A stretch of 64,000 nucleotides of DNA from Adineta steineri. Its lineage: Eukaryota; Rotifera; Eurotatoria; Adinetida; Adinetidae. A program made the position numbers and the translations under genes. The notes below the pieces were generated by a model, which was given only the letters and a program-made list of their open reading frames with translations, was not told where the DNA came from and searched no databases. The DNA is taken from positions 199,948 to 263,947 of the forward strand of contig CAJNOI010000006.1 in the NCBI GenBank assembly GCA_905250115.1, in the 5' to 3' direction. Positions 33,077 to 44,820 of this stretch are shown piece after piece (positions within the stretch are counted from its first letter, which is position 1; the number at the start of each line of letters is the position of its first letter).

Positions 33077-36045
33077 ATGAATCGTTCATCTATTAAAACG
33101 GAATTTAATGATGATAATAGTGAATCAGATCGTTTATTTCCATTAACAAAACGACATTGTCAATCACCTAATTCTAGACAATGTCTTTCAAGTCAATCAT
33201 CATGTGTTTTTGTTGATTTAAAATCTAATCATACGAAAGAAAATAAAGAACTATGTAGATCATGTGGAAAACAAGAAAGATTATTAAAAACATTTAATTG
33301 TCCATCATCACATTATTTTTGTTTAAATTGTATTTTTAATTGGACACAACAACATATTCAAGTATGAAACGAAATTTTATATATATTTATTTATTTTTTT
33401 GCCTATTTTATAGAATAAAACACGACCAATATGTTTAGTAGTAGATTGTGGGTATTTCTTAAAAATCGAAGATCTTGGTGATTTACCAATTGCTTTAAAA
33501 GATCATCAAATACTTCTTCAATTAATTGAATTGAAAATTGAGAATAAAATAAATAATCAACGTAGAAAATGTGATAAATGTTATTTATATATTGATCAAC
33601 ATAATTTTTATGTACATCATAATGAATGTCTTGGACGTTCATTAACAATTCCATGTGAAATATGTTATTGTCCAGTTTTTATTGAAGATTATGAACAACA
33701 TATGTTAATATGTAATAATGATGATAATTCAACATTATCCCAATTTTTATTTAAACATGTACCAAATCCAAATATTGAAGAAAAAAATATTAAATTATTT
33801 ATTCGTTCATGGCAACGAAAACATCGAGGATCTATAGATATTTATGAGATGATAGAAGAATTTAATTCAACAAACAGTATGTTTAGAAAAAAATAAATTG
33901 AATTGTTATTTTAATTTTATTATAGCTTTATCAACTGAAATATGTGATGTATGTAAAAATACAGTTCGATCAGATGAATTTTATTTAATTAATTGTAATA
34001 ATAATCATTCATTATGTTTATCATGTTATAAACAACATATACAAAATCAAGTTAGTTTAAAGTTTTCTTCGAGTAAATGATTGTAGATTTTAATTTCGTT
34101 TTCTCTAGATGAACAAGAATGAAATCTTATCATGTTTTCAATGTGATTATTATTTACAAGATAAAGATCTGTTAGAAATTCGTGTATTTACTGAAGAACA
34201 AAGTCTTTCATTTCAAAATTATCAAAATAGAAAAATTTTCGAATCATATAATAGCCTTTATGGTACAGATATATACTATACAAATCAAGTTAATCTAGAA
34301 CAACAAAATGTAATACAACCACCGCTACCAACAACAACAACAACAACAACAAATACTGATGATGTACCTCGTCGTAAATGTGAATTATGTTCAAAATTAC
34401 ATTCATATGTAGATATATTCCTATTAAATTGTAATTGTAAAATATGTTATGATTGTTTTGCTAACGATGTTAATCATCAACGATCAACAGCAAATGAATT
34501 ACTCAGTTAATATTATATTTTCTGATGAATAGTAATATTAGGAAATTTTGTTTTTTAATTTTAGTTTGTTCACTTTGTCGTGCTTCAATAAAACATAATG
34601 ATTTAGGAAATTTACGTTTAGCACCTGAAGAAATTAAAATATTACAGTTATATCAACAAGGAAAATTATTTGAACTTGAACATGCAGTTCATTTTACTAA
34701 AGAAAAGACTAATAATCAGGTTACATTTTTTGTATTTAAAATTTTTTTTATTTATTAATTATGAATATATATTTTTATAATTAGATAATAAATAATACTG
34801 ATAATAATAATGATGATGATGATTTTGATCTTGATATATCACTTGTAAATCAACAACAATGTTTACCTAAATATTGGACATTACCAATGTTAACAAATTT
34901 TACTCGTCATACACTCGATGCACAATCAACAGAATTCAAATTTGTATCTGATAAATTTGATAAAAGTTGGGCAAATTTTAGAAAACAACATGCAATTCCT
35001 CCTCCTCCTCCACCTTCGACATCTGTACCGCCATCATCTGTGGTTGCACAAATAAATAATCATCAGCCAGGAACAATACCACAGTTTACTCCTATACCGC
35101 CGCCACATTTCATCAATCGTAATCATGGACTTCCAACAAATCAAGTTCCACCATTAATAGCACACAATAACTATAATACTTTACCAGGCTTTCTACCCAC
35201 TGTACCGCATACTTTGGCTCCACCACCATTACCAATGCCTTCCGTTCCTACTTCTGTTTTTCCACAACAGATGTATCAATATCGAATGCTAGCTCAGCCG
35301 ACAAACGGTCCACCTCAATTACCAGGTCAACGAGTCGTAGTACGATCTCGTAGAACTAAAGCTCCTGATCAGATTATTAATACACCAACAATAATTCAAA
35401 TCGAACGAATACAAAATCAACGGTGGTTTAAACAATATTCAGCACATGATTGTGAATTTCGACAAAAATTAGGCAAACAAACTGAACAATGGCTTTTTCA
35501 TGGTAAATTATAAGCAAATATATAATAAACTTTATTCAATTATTCATTTTTACAGGTTGTGATGAACGTTCATCCAAAAATATTGAACTTGAGTGTTTTA
35601 ATCGTTCATATGCAGGGCAACATGGTTAGTTAACATTGAAAGCTAACAAAAATCATTTCAATATTTGTTTTTTCTTTAGCTGTAGCTTTTGGACAAGGTT
35701 GTTACTTTGCTCGAGATTCTGTATACAGTCATAGCTATTCATTACCTGATCGTAATGGTATTCGACGAATGTTTCTTGGTAAATAATATTGTAATTTGTA
35801 AAATATAATTTATTTATCCTTCTCCATTTTGTTTTCAGCTCGAGTTCTTGTTGGTAATACAACTCAAGGAAATTCAAGTATGCGTGTCGCACCACCAGGT
35901 TTTGATACTACCGGTGATTGTCAAAGTATATTTGGTATGTTGAAAATAGATTTATTTTATTCATAAATTTCTTCTTATTTAATTTCCATTAGTAACATAT
36001 CATGATTCTCAAGCATATGCTGAATATTTGATAAGTTATCGGTGA
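33077..36045 (+). CDS. RING/RBR-like zinc-binding protein fused to a PARP catalytic domain (mono-ADP-ribosyltransferase type)
   Basis: About 820 residues, ten exons, all joined in phase. The N-terminal half has three Cys/His modules: CRSCGKQ...CPSSHYFCLNC...CLVVDC; CDVC...NNNHSLCLSC...CFQC; and CELC...CNCKICYDC...CSLC. These look like RING, RING/IBR and RING-like folds of ubiquitin ligases. A CDKC..CEICYC patch lies between the first two. A Pro-rich linker follows in the exon near 34784-35506. The C-terminal exons form a PARP fold: IERIQNQRWFKQYSAH, QWLFHG (catalytic His), GQGCYFARDSVYSHSY (catalytic Tyr), RRMFLARVLVGNT, and SIFVTYHDSQAYAEYLISY. The third triad position is Ile, so the triad is H-Y-I, which predicts mono- rather than poly-ADP-ribosylation. 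It resembles the PARP7/10/12/14 group. The last intron is partly copied 4 kb downstream at the second CDF gene. Confidence 0.85.
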
Positions 36046-36597
36046 TGAACAATGGTGAATTAATGTCATTTCGAAAACTCAGAATTTGATTTTCTTTTGT
36101 GAATAAAAAATAAAAATGAAACAATCAATCAGTGCATGTTTTCTCTTTTTCTTTTTACACATATATGTCTGTCATATTTTGATTCGAAAGCTTTATTCTC
36201 TTCTTTTTTTTTCTCTAACGAAAACGTGTTTGTTGTTTGATATTAAACAAGAAAATATATGTATAAATAAAACAAAGAATGACAATAACACAATAAAAAT
36301 CTTGATATATAACGTCGAAAATATTCTATGGAGAGGATGCGCAGACTCTGCACTATGTGACTTTTATTAACAAGCATTTAAATAAATCATCAAGTAATAC
36401 ATGATACTTCTTTCGACTGACGTAAGACATATTGATATAGTCATAAGAACTGTCAACATCGAACGAAAACATATGTAGACAAAGTTGATAAATACAAGGT
36501 GGCCACGCATGACTAAAACGACTTTCGGATATAAAAATAAATACATATACGATATCATGGAATACGATCTATTATTAAGTATAATTACGCTTTCGAA
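36046..36597 (+). promoter_or_regulatory. upstream flank of CDF copy A, shared by all three copies
   Basis: From about 36070 to the CDF start this flank is closely repeated before copy B (about 40225-40750) and copy C (about 45405-45942). Shared blocks include the ATGAAACAATCAATCAGTGC stretch, the GAAAACGTGTTTGTTGTTT stretch, and the AGGTGGCCACGCATGACTAA stretch near 36497-36516. The extent of conservation suggests the promoter was duplicated with the gene. No specific factor site is claimed. Confidence 0.65.
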
Positions 36598-39296
36598 ATG
36601 AGTGATTCAAAAAACGACGAAGTACGAGTTCTACCAGAGGAAACTCAAAAACTATCATCATTTAATAACAATCTTCCTAATCCATCTCGACCAATTCGAT
36701 TCTTATTAAGTAGAAGACAAGCATCAAGAACGAAGAGTACTGTTGGTCTTATTCACGAAGTAGATACTGTCGAGGAACCAGAAACAACAAAACTTGCTCT
36801 ACCAAAAACTTATGGTTATTTAGAACATATACAATCGTTTAAACCTTTATGTACACCTGATGACAAAAAACTTCCAAGAAAAGTGAGGTAATTACACAGT
36901 TCATCAAGTTCATGATGTCTAACTAAGTATTGTCATAATATTCTTTGAATCGAAAATATTCATTATGCTACTCAGGAATATTTAATAGATCATTCTCAGA
37001 ATAAAGTAAGAATCTTAAACATGGAATATGATATTCTAGGTTAATTAGTAATGACGATAACCAGTGGCGTAGTCAGGATTTTTAGACTAATGGACAAGGT
37101 TCTCCTGTGCCAGAAAAAACGATGGGTAAAATGGGCAAGATTTTTATTGATACACCAAAACTATGTGGCCTAGCAATGTACTGATAATGTAAAAAATATA
37201 GAAAGAATGAAATAAGGTTCTTTTAATAGAACATGCATTAAGCTCAGATCTTAAGCCTGAGTTAGATGTATTTTTAGTCTATTTTAGTGTCTCTATTTAT
37301 AGCATTTATGTATATAATTTCGATATTTTATCTAGATTTATATTAAGATCTTTATGAATCTAAGCAACAGCAAGTCCTTTTAATCTGTTTTGTTTTATTG
37401 TAGACCTACAATAACTTCTAATTCTCGACAATTAATTGAAACTTCTCTCAACAGAAGCTGCTGATACAGGCCTGTCCTCTGTTCTTGTTTCTCTTCTATA
37501 CCTTTACGTGGTCAGCGTTTTTCCGATACAACGGAATTCCTGTTCACCCAAACCTACAATTAAAAAACAAGAAGCAATTATTTTCGTAATTCTTCAAAGA
37601 ATGAAGAAGCAAAGAGTGCATGTGTGCTTCAAACGGAGGAGGAAAATACAGTTATAAATTAATACAAAAATAAATAAACAATTTTGAAAAACTAGAATTT
37701 CAATGAGCAAATCTCCATGCGAAATGGGCAATTACCCATTGACCTCCCCTGGCTACGCCATTCATGATAGCATTCAGTGCATACGACAAAATCTAAAAAA
37801 GACATGTGTAAGAAAACTGATTCTAATATTATGTTTTTTTTAATTTAGAAAATTTTATAAAGACCAAGTAAAATTAATAACATCAATTGAAGATGTTCTT
37901 GCACCAAAAAGTGACGAAGAAGAAGGCAAAGGAACAGATTCTCCGAATCATCAATCACGTAGTGTCAGAATATTGACGATGGTTTCTTTAATTGCTAATC
38001 TGGCATGTTATATTATTTTGTTACATCTTTTAATTATTATTTTTTCTTGCATTGAAGGTTCTTTTTATTCTCAAAATCATTGCTTTCATAGTATCAAGAT
38101 CACTATCAGTTCTTTCTTCAGTAGTTGATAGTGCTGTTGATCTTTTAACCAGTCTTATTCTTATTTGGACACATCGGAAAATGAAAAAACGAGATTATTA
38201 TAAATATCCTGGAGGTTAAATATTATAATATCTAATTATAAAATTCAACTTCGACATTTCATTTTAGGACGAACACGTCTTGAACCAGTTGCTATTGTTA
38301 TTCTATCGGTAATTATGTGTGCAGCTAGTGTAGAGGTCATCTTTGAAAGTGGTCAAACATTAAATCAAGATATTGAATACTTTACACATAAGAATAGTAG
38401 TAGTAAATCAACATACACATTACCTCGTATTGATATGACTCTTCTACCTATTGTATCTATGGCTATTACTATCGGTAAATTTCAGATTTCTATTGATACT
38501 TTCGAAACAAATCTGATATTTTGTCTTTTTAAGTAACTAAAGCAATTCTCTTCATATTTTGTATTCGAGTTAAAAATCCATCGATATATGCACTTGCTGA
38601 AGATCATCGAAATGATGTTGCATCTAATATTGTGGCACTTGCTTGTGGACTTGTCGGTAGGTTTCGATCGTATATTATTTCTAGTTAAAATAAAGAAATG
38701 AGATCGATTGCATGTTTTAATAGACTTAAAAAAACAAGGAACATCTGACAAGAATGAAGAATTGTGAAGTTACCTAATATATATGTGTATCTACTGATTC
38801 TTTTAGCTTACAATGCTTTACAAGGTAAGATCAAACAAGAACTAATCGTGGTGGATCCAATTGGAGGAATCGTTATTTCAGTATATATCATCATTGCTTG
38901 GATCTTACAAGCAAGTAGTAAGTAATCTTGACTACTATTTTATATAATAAAAATTAGTTCTACAATCATTTTTATTGATCTTTTATAGCACAAATACGTA
39001 ATTTAACAGGCATTTGTGCTGAGACTAAAGTTCTCCAACGACTTACTCACATCATATATAATTATCGTTCTGATGTGGTTACAAAAATTGATTCCGTTCA
39101 AGTTGCTCATTATGGAACAAATTATTTCGTCGAAGTGGATGTCGGTTTACCAGGTGCAATGCCACTTGCTGACGCCCATGATATCGCTGTAGACTTACAA
39201 AATCAGTTGGAAAGTATTGATGATATAGAACGAGCTTATGTTCATCTTGATTTCGAATTTTCACGCATACCAACTGCTGAACATAAAGATGTTTAA
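36598..39296 (+). CDS. cation diffusion facilitator, Mn-type (copy A)
   Basis: Proton-coupled efflux of divalent metal out of the cytosol. A hydrophilic N-terminus (exon 36598-36887, MSDSKNDEVRVLP) is followed by exons 37849-38002, 38058-38214, 38268 on, and further exons to the stop. Transmembrane helices hold both metal-site motifs as DxxxD: SVVDSAVDLLTSLI in TM2 and EDHRNDVASNIVAL in TM5, the Mn-CDF signature (vertebrate SLC30 zinc carriers mostly have HxxxD). The C-terminal cytosolic ferredoxin-like domain starts near THIIYNYRSDVVTKIDS and ends AEHKDV. The 961-bp first intron carries a hAT element. The second intron (38003-38057) has a GC donor. All exons read intact. The gene starts 552 bp after the RING-PARP stop. 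Confidence 0.87.
37062..37763. mobile_element. degenerate hAT-superfamily element in intron 1 of CDF copy A
   Basis: Left end CAGTGGCGTAGTCAGG and right end CCTGGCTACGCCATTC are inverted repeats with hAT-type CAGTG termini (the right end has decayed). Flanking 8-bp duplications are acgataac (37054-37061) and atgatagc (37764-37771), 6 of 8 matching. On the minus strand around 37390-37470 a relic of the hAT C-terminal dimerization region (SAASVERSFN then a stop) remains, related to that at 44904-45104. It is 702 bp, internally deleted and not capable of making a transposase. CDF copies B and C have no element here. Confidence 0.8.
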
Positions 39297-40750
39297 TTTT
39301 TCTTTTTCTCTTATATATTTTTTGTTATGAAAAATATGCTATATATTTTATTTTATTATAAATAAATAACTTATGAAAATAATCTTAATAGGTATATATA
39401 TATTCAATAAGTATTCAGATTTCTTGACATAATAAAAATGAATAATTTTAGCAAGATTTTGACAAAATAAAATCACGAAAGAAGAATTTATGTAATATTG
39501 TTATATATCAATCGAAAGTTTTTGAAAAGGAGAATCTAATGAACAAACGTGGAACTTTCTCGGCGCAAAGAAAGACGCATCCACAACAGCGTAAACGTGT
39601 AGATGACACCCTCATTAACATCCTTATCCTCTTATTTTCAGTTTTTTATTTGATTTCAAATGTCCACAGGAAATGATTTCCGGAATAAATGATTTCTCGT
39701 TCTTCAGTCTATCGATCAGAATAAGAAAATTTTAACTTACTTGTAAATCGGCTTTAGTAGATTGAATTTAATCTGTCGGGACATAAACTGGTTAATGTGC
39801 ATGTTTAACTAGTCTTTGCAAGATTTGATTAGAAAATCAAAAGCAAACCTGTAATCAATTATATGATGAGAAAGAGGAAAGTCTTAGTTACAGAATGGTT
39901 ATAATACATTCTTTTTATTTATTCAAAACTGTAAGAAAGTCCGAGTGATTTTCGCCGACGGGTAGGCCCAAAAAGTGCTTAATTTGTTCTTTCTCGCTTC
40001 AAACTGCTATGGCTAGCACAGCCAAAGTCTTGCTAATTTTACGATAAGTAAAATATAGTCTAGGAGTATTTGAAAAAAATATTAAAATTTATTGAGTAGA
40101 AGTCGAAATATAAGCGCCTTAGTGTTCGATACACAACCGGATAACGGCAGCGCAAGTCACTCATATATGGTATGTTGAAAATAAATTTAATTTATTCATA
40201 CATTTCTTTTGGTCTAATTTCATTTCGAAAATTTAGAATTTGATTTCATTTTCTAAGTAAAAAATAAAATGAAGCAATCAATTAGTGCATGTTTTCTCTT
40301 TTTCTTTTTACACATATATGTCTGTCATATTTTGATTCTAAAGTTATATTCTCTTCTTTTTTTCTTCTCATGAAAACGTGTTTGTTGTTTGATATTAAAA
40401 GGAAAAATATATGTATAAAAAATAAAGAACGAAAATAAAATGATAAAAATCTTGGCATAAAACGTTGAAAATAGTACATTGGGCGGATACGTAGACTTTG
40501 CACTATGTGACTTTTATTAACAAGCATTTGAATAAATTATCAATTAGTCAATGGTACTTTGTTCGATTGATATGAGGCGTATATTGATATAGTCACAAGT
40601 ACTGTCAACGTCGAGTGAATACATATATACATAAAGTTGATTAATACAAGGTTGCCATGCATGACTAAACGATTTATCAGTATAAAAATAAATGCACATT
40701 GAATATTATATCGAATTCGATCTACTAATAAATATATTGCGCTTTTCAAA
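39297..40750. other. spacer between CDF copies A and B
   Basis: The first 100 bp resembles the 3' flank of copy B, so it is shared UTR. At 39400-40165 the sequence is unrelated to the other copies and contains a slightly GC-richer unidentified stretch at about 39940-40160. From about 40166 it matches the RING-PARP last intron and then the shared CDF upstream flank. No gene seen. Confidence 0.55.
40166..40230 (+). repeat. copied fragment of the RING-PARP last intron
   Basis: TATATGGTATGTTGAAAATA and the bases after it match the exon-intron junction and last intron of the RING-PARP gene at about 35930-35990. The homology then jumps to the 3' flank (ATTTCGAAAA, AGAATTTGATTT), skipping the final PARP exon. 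This marks the left edge of the duplicated CDF unit. Confidence 0.7.
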
Positions 40751-43700
40751 ATGAGTGATTCAAAAAACGACGAAATACAAGTTTTACCAGAAAAAACTGA
40801 AAAACGATCATTTTTTAATAACAATCTTCCTAGTCCATCTCGACCAGTTCGATTCTTATTAAGTAGAAGACAAGCATCAAGAACAAAGAGTACTGTTGGC
40901 CTTGTTCACGAAGTGGATACTGTCGAGGAACCAGAAGCAACAGAACATGCTCCTCTAACAACTTATGGTTATTTAGAACATATACAATCTTTTAAACCTT
41001 TGATGACACCTGATGACAAAAAACTTCCAAAAAAAGTGAGGTAATTACACAGTTCATTAAGTTTGTTATGTCTAATTAAGTATTCCTATAATATTTTTTT
41101 TGATCGCAAATATAAATTATGCGACTCACAAATATTTCATTGATCATAGTCAAAATGAAATACCAATCGTAAACATGAAATATGATAATCTTTGTAAGAA
41201 AAAAATTTTGTTTTGTTTTGTGAAATAATATAAAGCTACATTCAAGTTATTTGGTAATAATGATAGTGTTCAATGCATACGACAAAATCTAAAGAGGACA
41301 TGTGCAAAATGACTGATTCTAATATCATGTTTTGTTTTTAATTTAGAGAATTTTATAAAGACCAACTAAAATTAATAACATCAATCGAAGATGTTCTTGT
41401 ACCAAAAAGTGACGAAGAAGAAGGCGAAGGAACAGATTCTCCGAAAAATCATCAGCGTAGTATCAAGATAATGACGATGGTTTCTTTAATTGCTAATCTG
41501 GCATGTTCTATTATTTTTATTAACTCTTTCAACTATTATTTATTATTTTGGTTAAAGGTTCTTCTTATTCTCAAAATCGTTGGTGCAGTAGTGTCAAGAT
41601 CACTATCAGTCATTTCTTCTGTTGTTGATAGTGCTGTTGATCTTTTAACCAGTCTTATCCTTATCTGGACAGCTCGAAAAATAAAACATCGAGATTCTTA
41701 TAAATACCCTGGAGGTTATCTATTAAGATATATAATTAAAAAATTTCATTTTAACATTTCATTTTAGGACGAACACGTCTTGAACCAATTGCTATTGTTA
41801 TTTTATCGGTAATTATGTGTTCAGCTAGTGTACAGGTCATCTTTGAAAGCGGTGAAACATTAGACCAAGATATTGAATACTTTACACATAAGAATGGTAG
41901 TAATACATCATCGTACTCATTGCCTCATATTGATATGAGTATTGTACCTATTGTATCTATGGCTGTTACTATTGGTAAATTTTAAATCTCTTTTGTTACT
42001 TTAAAAACAACTCTGATATTTTGTCTTTTTAAGTAACTAAAGCAGTTTTATTCGTGTTATGTTATCGAATTAAAGATCCATCAATGTATGCTCTTGCTGA
42101 AGATCATCGAAATGATGTGGCATCTAATATTGTGGCTCTTGCTTGTGGACTTTTGGGTATGATTCAGATCTATACTATTTGTAGTTAAAATAGAGAAATG
42201 AGATTCATTGTATGTTTTAATAGACTTAAAAAAAAGGAATATTTGATAAGGATTAAAAACTATGAACTTATCTGATAAATAGATATATGCTGTAGTCACA
42301 ATTAAAAGTTCAATTCTGACTAGACAAAATTCGAATCTTTTTTTCATAGATAGTAGAATGCGAAGAAAGACCAACGATTAAAGTGTGAACAGTTTTGTTT
42401 TTATTTTACAGTACTTTTTAACAAACATCATATAGTTCTAATTTTATTTAATCTATATTTTAGCATTCTCCTCACCTTGAATAACATTTGGTAGAGCAGA
42501 AAACACTTTTTCTTTATCATTAACTTGTACGATCGCTGTCTCCAGGTCTATTATTTTTTTAAGATGTGTGATTATTTATACACCAACTTATTTTCACAGG
42601 TACTTCTTACTGAAATTTTCTTTGTCTTTTGTCTTACTGAATTAGTCAATCATCGTACGTAACAGCTGTTCTTGATTCTGACCTAATTTGCTTAGTTCTG
42701 AGAATAACTATAATCAGCAGAAGAAGGATAGAAAGAGAAATCGATCAACACGCAAATATTTTACTGTCTTTTACCTATGCAAAAAAAATATTTGACTTTC
42801 GGCTAGCCAAATTTCAAACTTGACTGACGAGGGAACATCCCCAACTGAAGTATCGCTTTGGAGTTCGGGTCCGGTGTATAATGTAGAACCCGGTGAAGTA
42901 TGAAAAACCTCAAAAGGATAAGGGCCCATAGGCCTTCTGTTCCGAGTTATAGGCAATATACTGAAATTTTAGCCTATGGTAGGGTATGTGGAAATAAATC
43001 GAATGACGGTATTTCGACCTGAGATTTTGCCCACAGAGAGGCCTATATGTGACTAGAATACCCTGAAAATTTCAGCTTAAAATAATGGTGCCTTCTCGAG
43101 ATATTAAAGTCTCAAAAAATCACGTATATCCCACGAAACATACTAGAATTTCCTGTTTTTTGAGACGTTAATATCTCAAGAAGGAAACATTCTTTTGAGC
43201 TGAAATTTTCAGGGTATTCTAGTCACATATAGGCCTCTCTGTGGGCAAAATCTCAGGTCGAAATACCGTCATTCGATTTATTTCTACATACCCTCCCATA
43301 GGCTAAAATTTCAGTATATTGCCTATAACTCGGAACAGAAGGCCTATGGGCCCTTATCCTTTTGAGGTTTTTCATACTTCACCAGGGTCTACATTATGCA
43401 CCGGACCCGAACTCCAAAGCGATACTTCAGTTGGGGATGTTCCCTCGTGAGTTTTAATTTTGACTACAATATATATGTACTGATGTTTTAGCTTACAATG
43501 CTTTACAAGGTAAAATCAAACAAGAAGTAATCGTAGTCGATCCAGTTGGAGCAATCGTTATTTCAGTATATATCATCATTGCTTGGATCTTACAAGCAAA
43601 TAGTAAGTAATGCATACTACTTTTTGTTTATGTTTCTCACTATTTTCTATAGTCAAAATCAGTTCTATAGTCATTTTTGTTTATCTTTCATAGCACAAGT

Positions 43701-44001
43701 ACGTAATTTGACAGGACTTGCGGCTGAGCCTAATGTTCTTCAACGATTTACTCATATCATATATAATTATCGTCCTGACGTGGTTACAAAAATTGATTCT
43801 GTTCAAGCTTCTCATTATGGAACAAATTATTTTATTGAAGTTGATGTCGGTTTACGAGGTTCAATGCCCCTTACTGAAGCTCATGATATCGGTGGAGGCT
43901 TACAAACTCAACTGGAAAGTATTGATGATATAGAACGAGCTTTTGTTCATCTTGATTACGAATTTACACACATGCCAGCTGTTGAACATAAAGATGTTTA
44001 A
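40751..44001 (+). CDS. cation diffusion facilitator, Mn-type (copy B)
   Basis: Middle paralogue. Exon 1 (40751-41040) is closest to copy A, with the same start MSDSKNDE and KKVR end. TM2 and TM5 motifs are intact as DSAVD and DHRND. The second intron (41501-41557) is 57 nt with a GC donor and is stop-free in frame, so retention would add 19 hydrophobic residues. The intron between GLL and AYNALQG is expanded to about 1.3 kb by a 621-bp foldback element. The C-terminal domain is complete (HIIYNYRPDVVTKIDSVQ ... PAVEHKDV-stop). No frameshift was seen, so it may be functional. The 3' flank to about 44818 is shared with copy C. Confidence 0.85.
42828..43448. mobile_element. foldback (long inverted repeat) MITE-like element in a CDF copy B intron
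   Basis: The two arms, about 290 bp each (42828 to about 43118 and about 43158-43448), are near-perfect inverted copies. The left starts CGAGGGAACATCCCCAACTG and the right ends with its complement. A spacer of about 40 bp separates them. TGA flanks both ends (42825-42827 and 43449-43451), consistent with a 3-bp target duplication. No coding capacity. Copies A and C lack it at the matching intron, so insertion followed duplication. Family not assigned. Confidence 0.85.
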
Positions 44002-44820
44002 TTTTTCTTTTTCTCTTATATATTTCTTGTTAAGAAAAATATATCCTGTATTTTATTTTACTGTAATCAAACAACTTATGAAAATAATCTAAATATGTAA
44101 CTATTGTTCTATCATGTTCATAATTATAAATTAAATTTAAATAATACTTTATGATTTTCTTTCGACTGCTATTAATAATACAAGCTTTTCAGTATTTTTC
44201 AACAGTTTAGTGTTCTATAATTATTAAGAAATATGCTGAATTTAGTAACGTTTAAATTTTAATTAGCAGTATATAGTTTTATGATTTTGTGTGAATTATG
44301 TTAATTCATTCAAGCTATGATAAAAAATAAATTCAATGTCATACAGTTGCCATCTACGCTAGTTTTTCACATCTGCTTCGATCTAGTAGGAAAATCTATA
44401 GACTTCATTATCAATAGATATGTTTCGAATGACTTTCCTTTTTGATAGATAAAACTATACTTTTATATGAAATGTTCTATTTGTTTTATATTTTTCTTTT
44501 GAATAATAATAAAAAAAACAATAAATAACCATCCAATCATTATATATAAATCAAAGTTAATTTCTTCAATATTTACTGTCTTTGTTTGCAACGCTTTTGT
44601 CAGCTATTTGATGTTGCAGAAAAAAAGAAGAAGAAGAAAGAAATAGTGTCATTCCAAGATGAACAAGAAACAAGGGAAATTTAGATTTCATAGATACAAA
44701 AACAATTTTCTTTCCGTATGTCCAAATAGAGACAGAAGAAGAATATACCTAGAATAACGAAAGAAAAAAATAAATATAGGGAAAGGGAAAGAAAAGAAAA
44801 GTAAGGAAGAAAAAAACATG
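44002..44820 (+). repeat. 3' flank of CDF copy B, duplicated as the slingshot 3' flank after copy C
   Basis: Blocks such as AATACAAGCTTTTCAGTATT, TTTAGTGTTCTATAATTATT, TCATACAGTTGCCATCTA and the GA-rich end recur in the same order at about 48000-49178. The match runs to within about 13 bp of the slingshot stop codon. So this copy carries a duplicated slingshot 3' flank without the gene. Confidence 0.75.
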
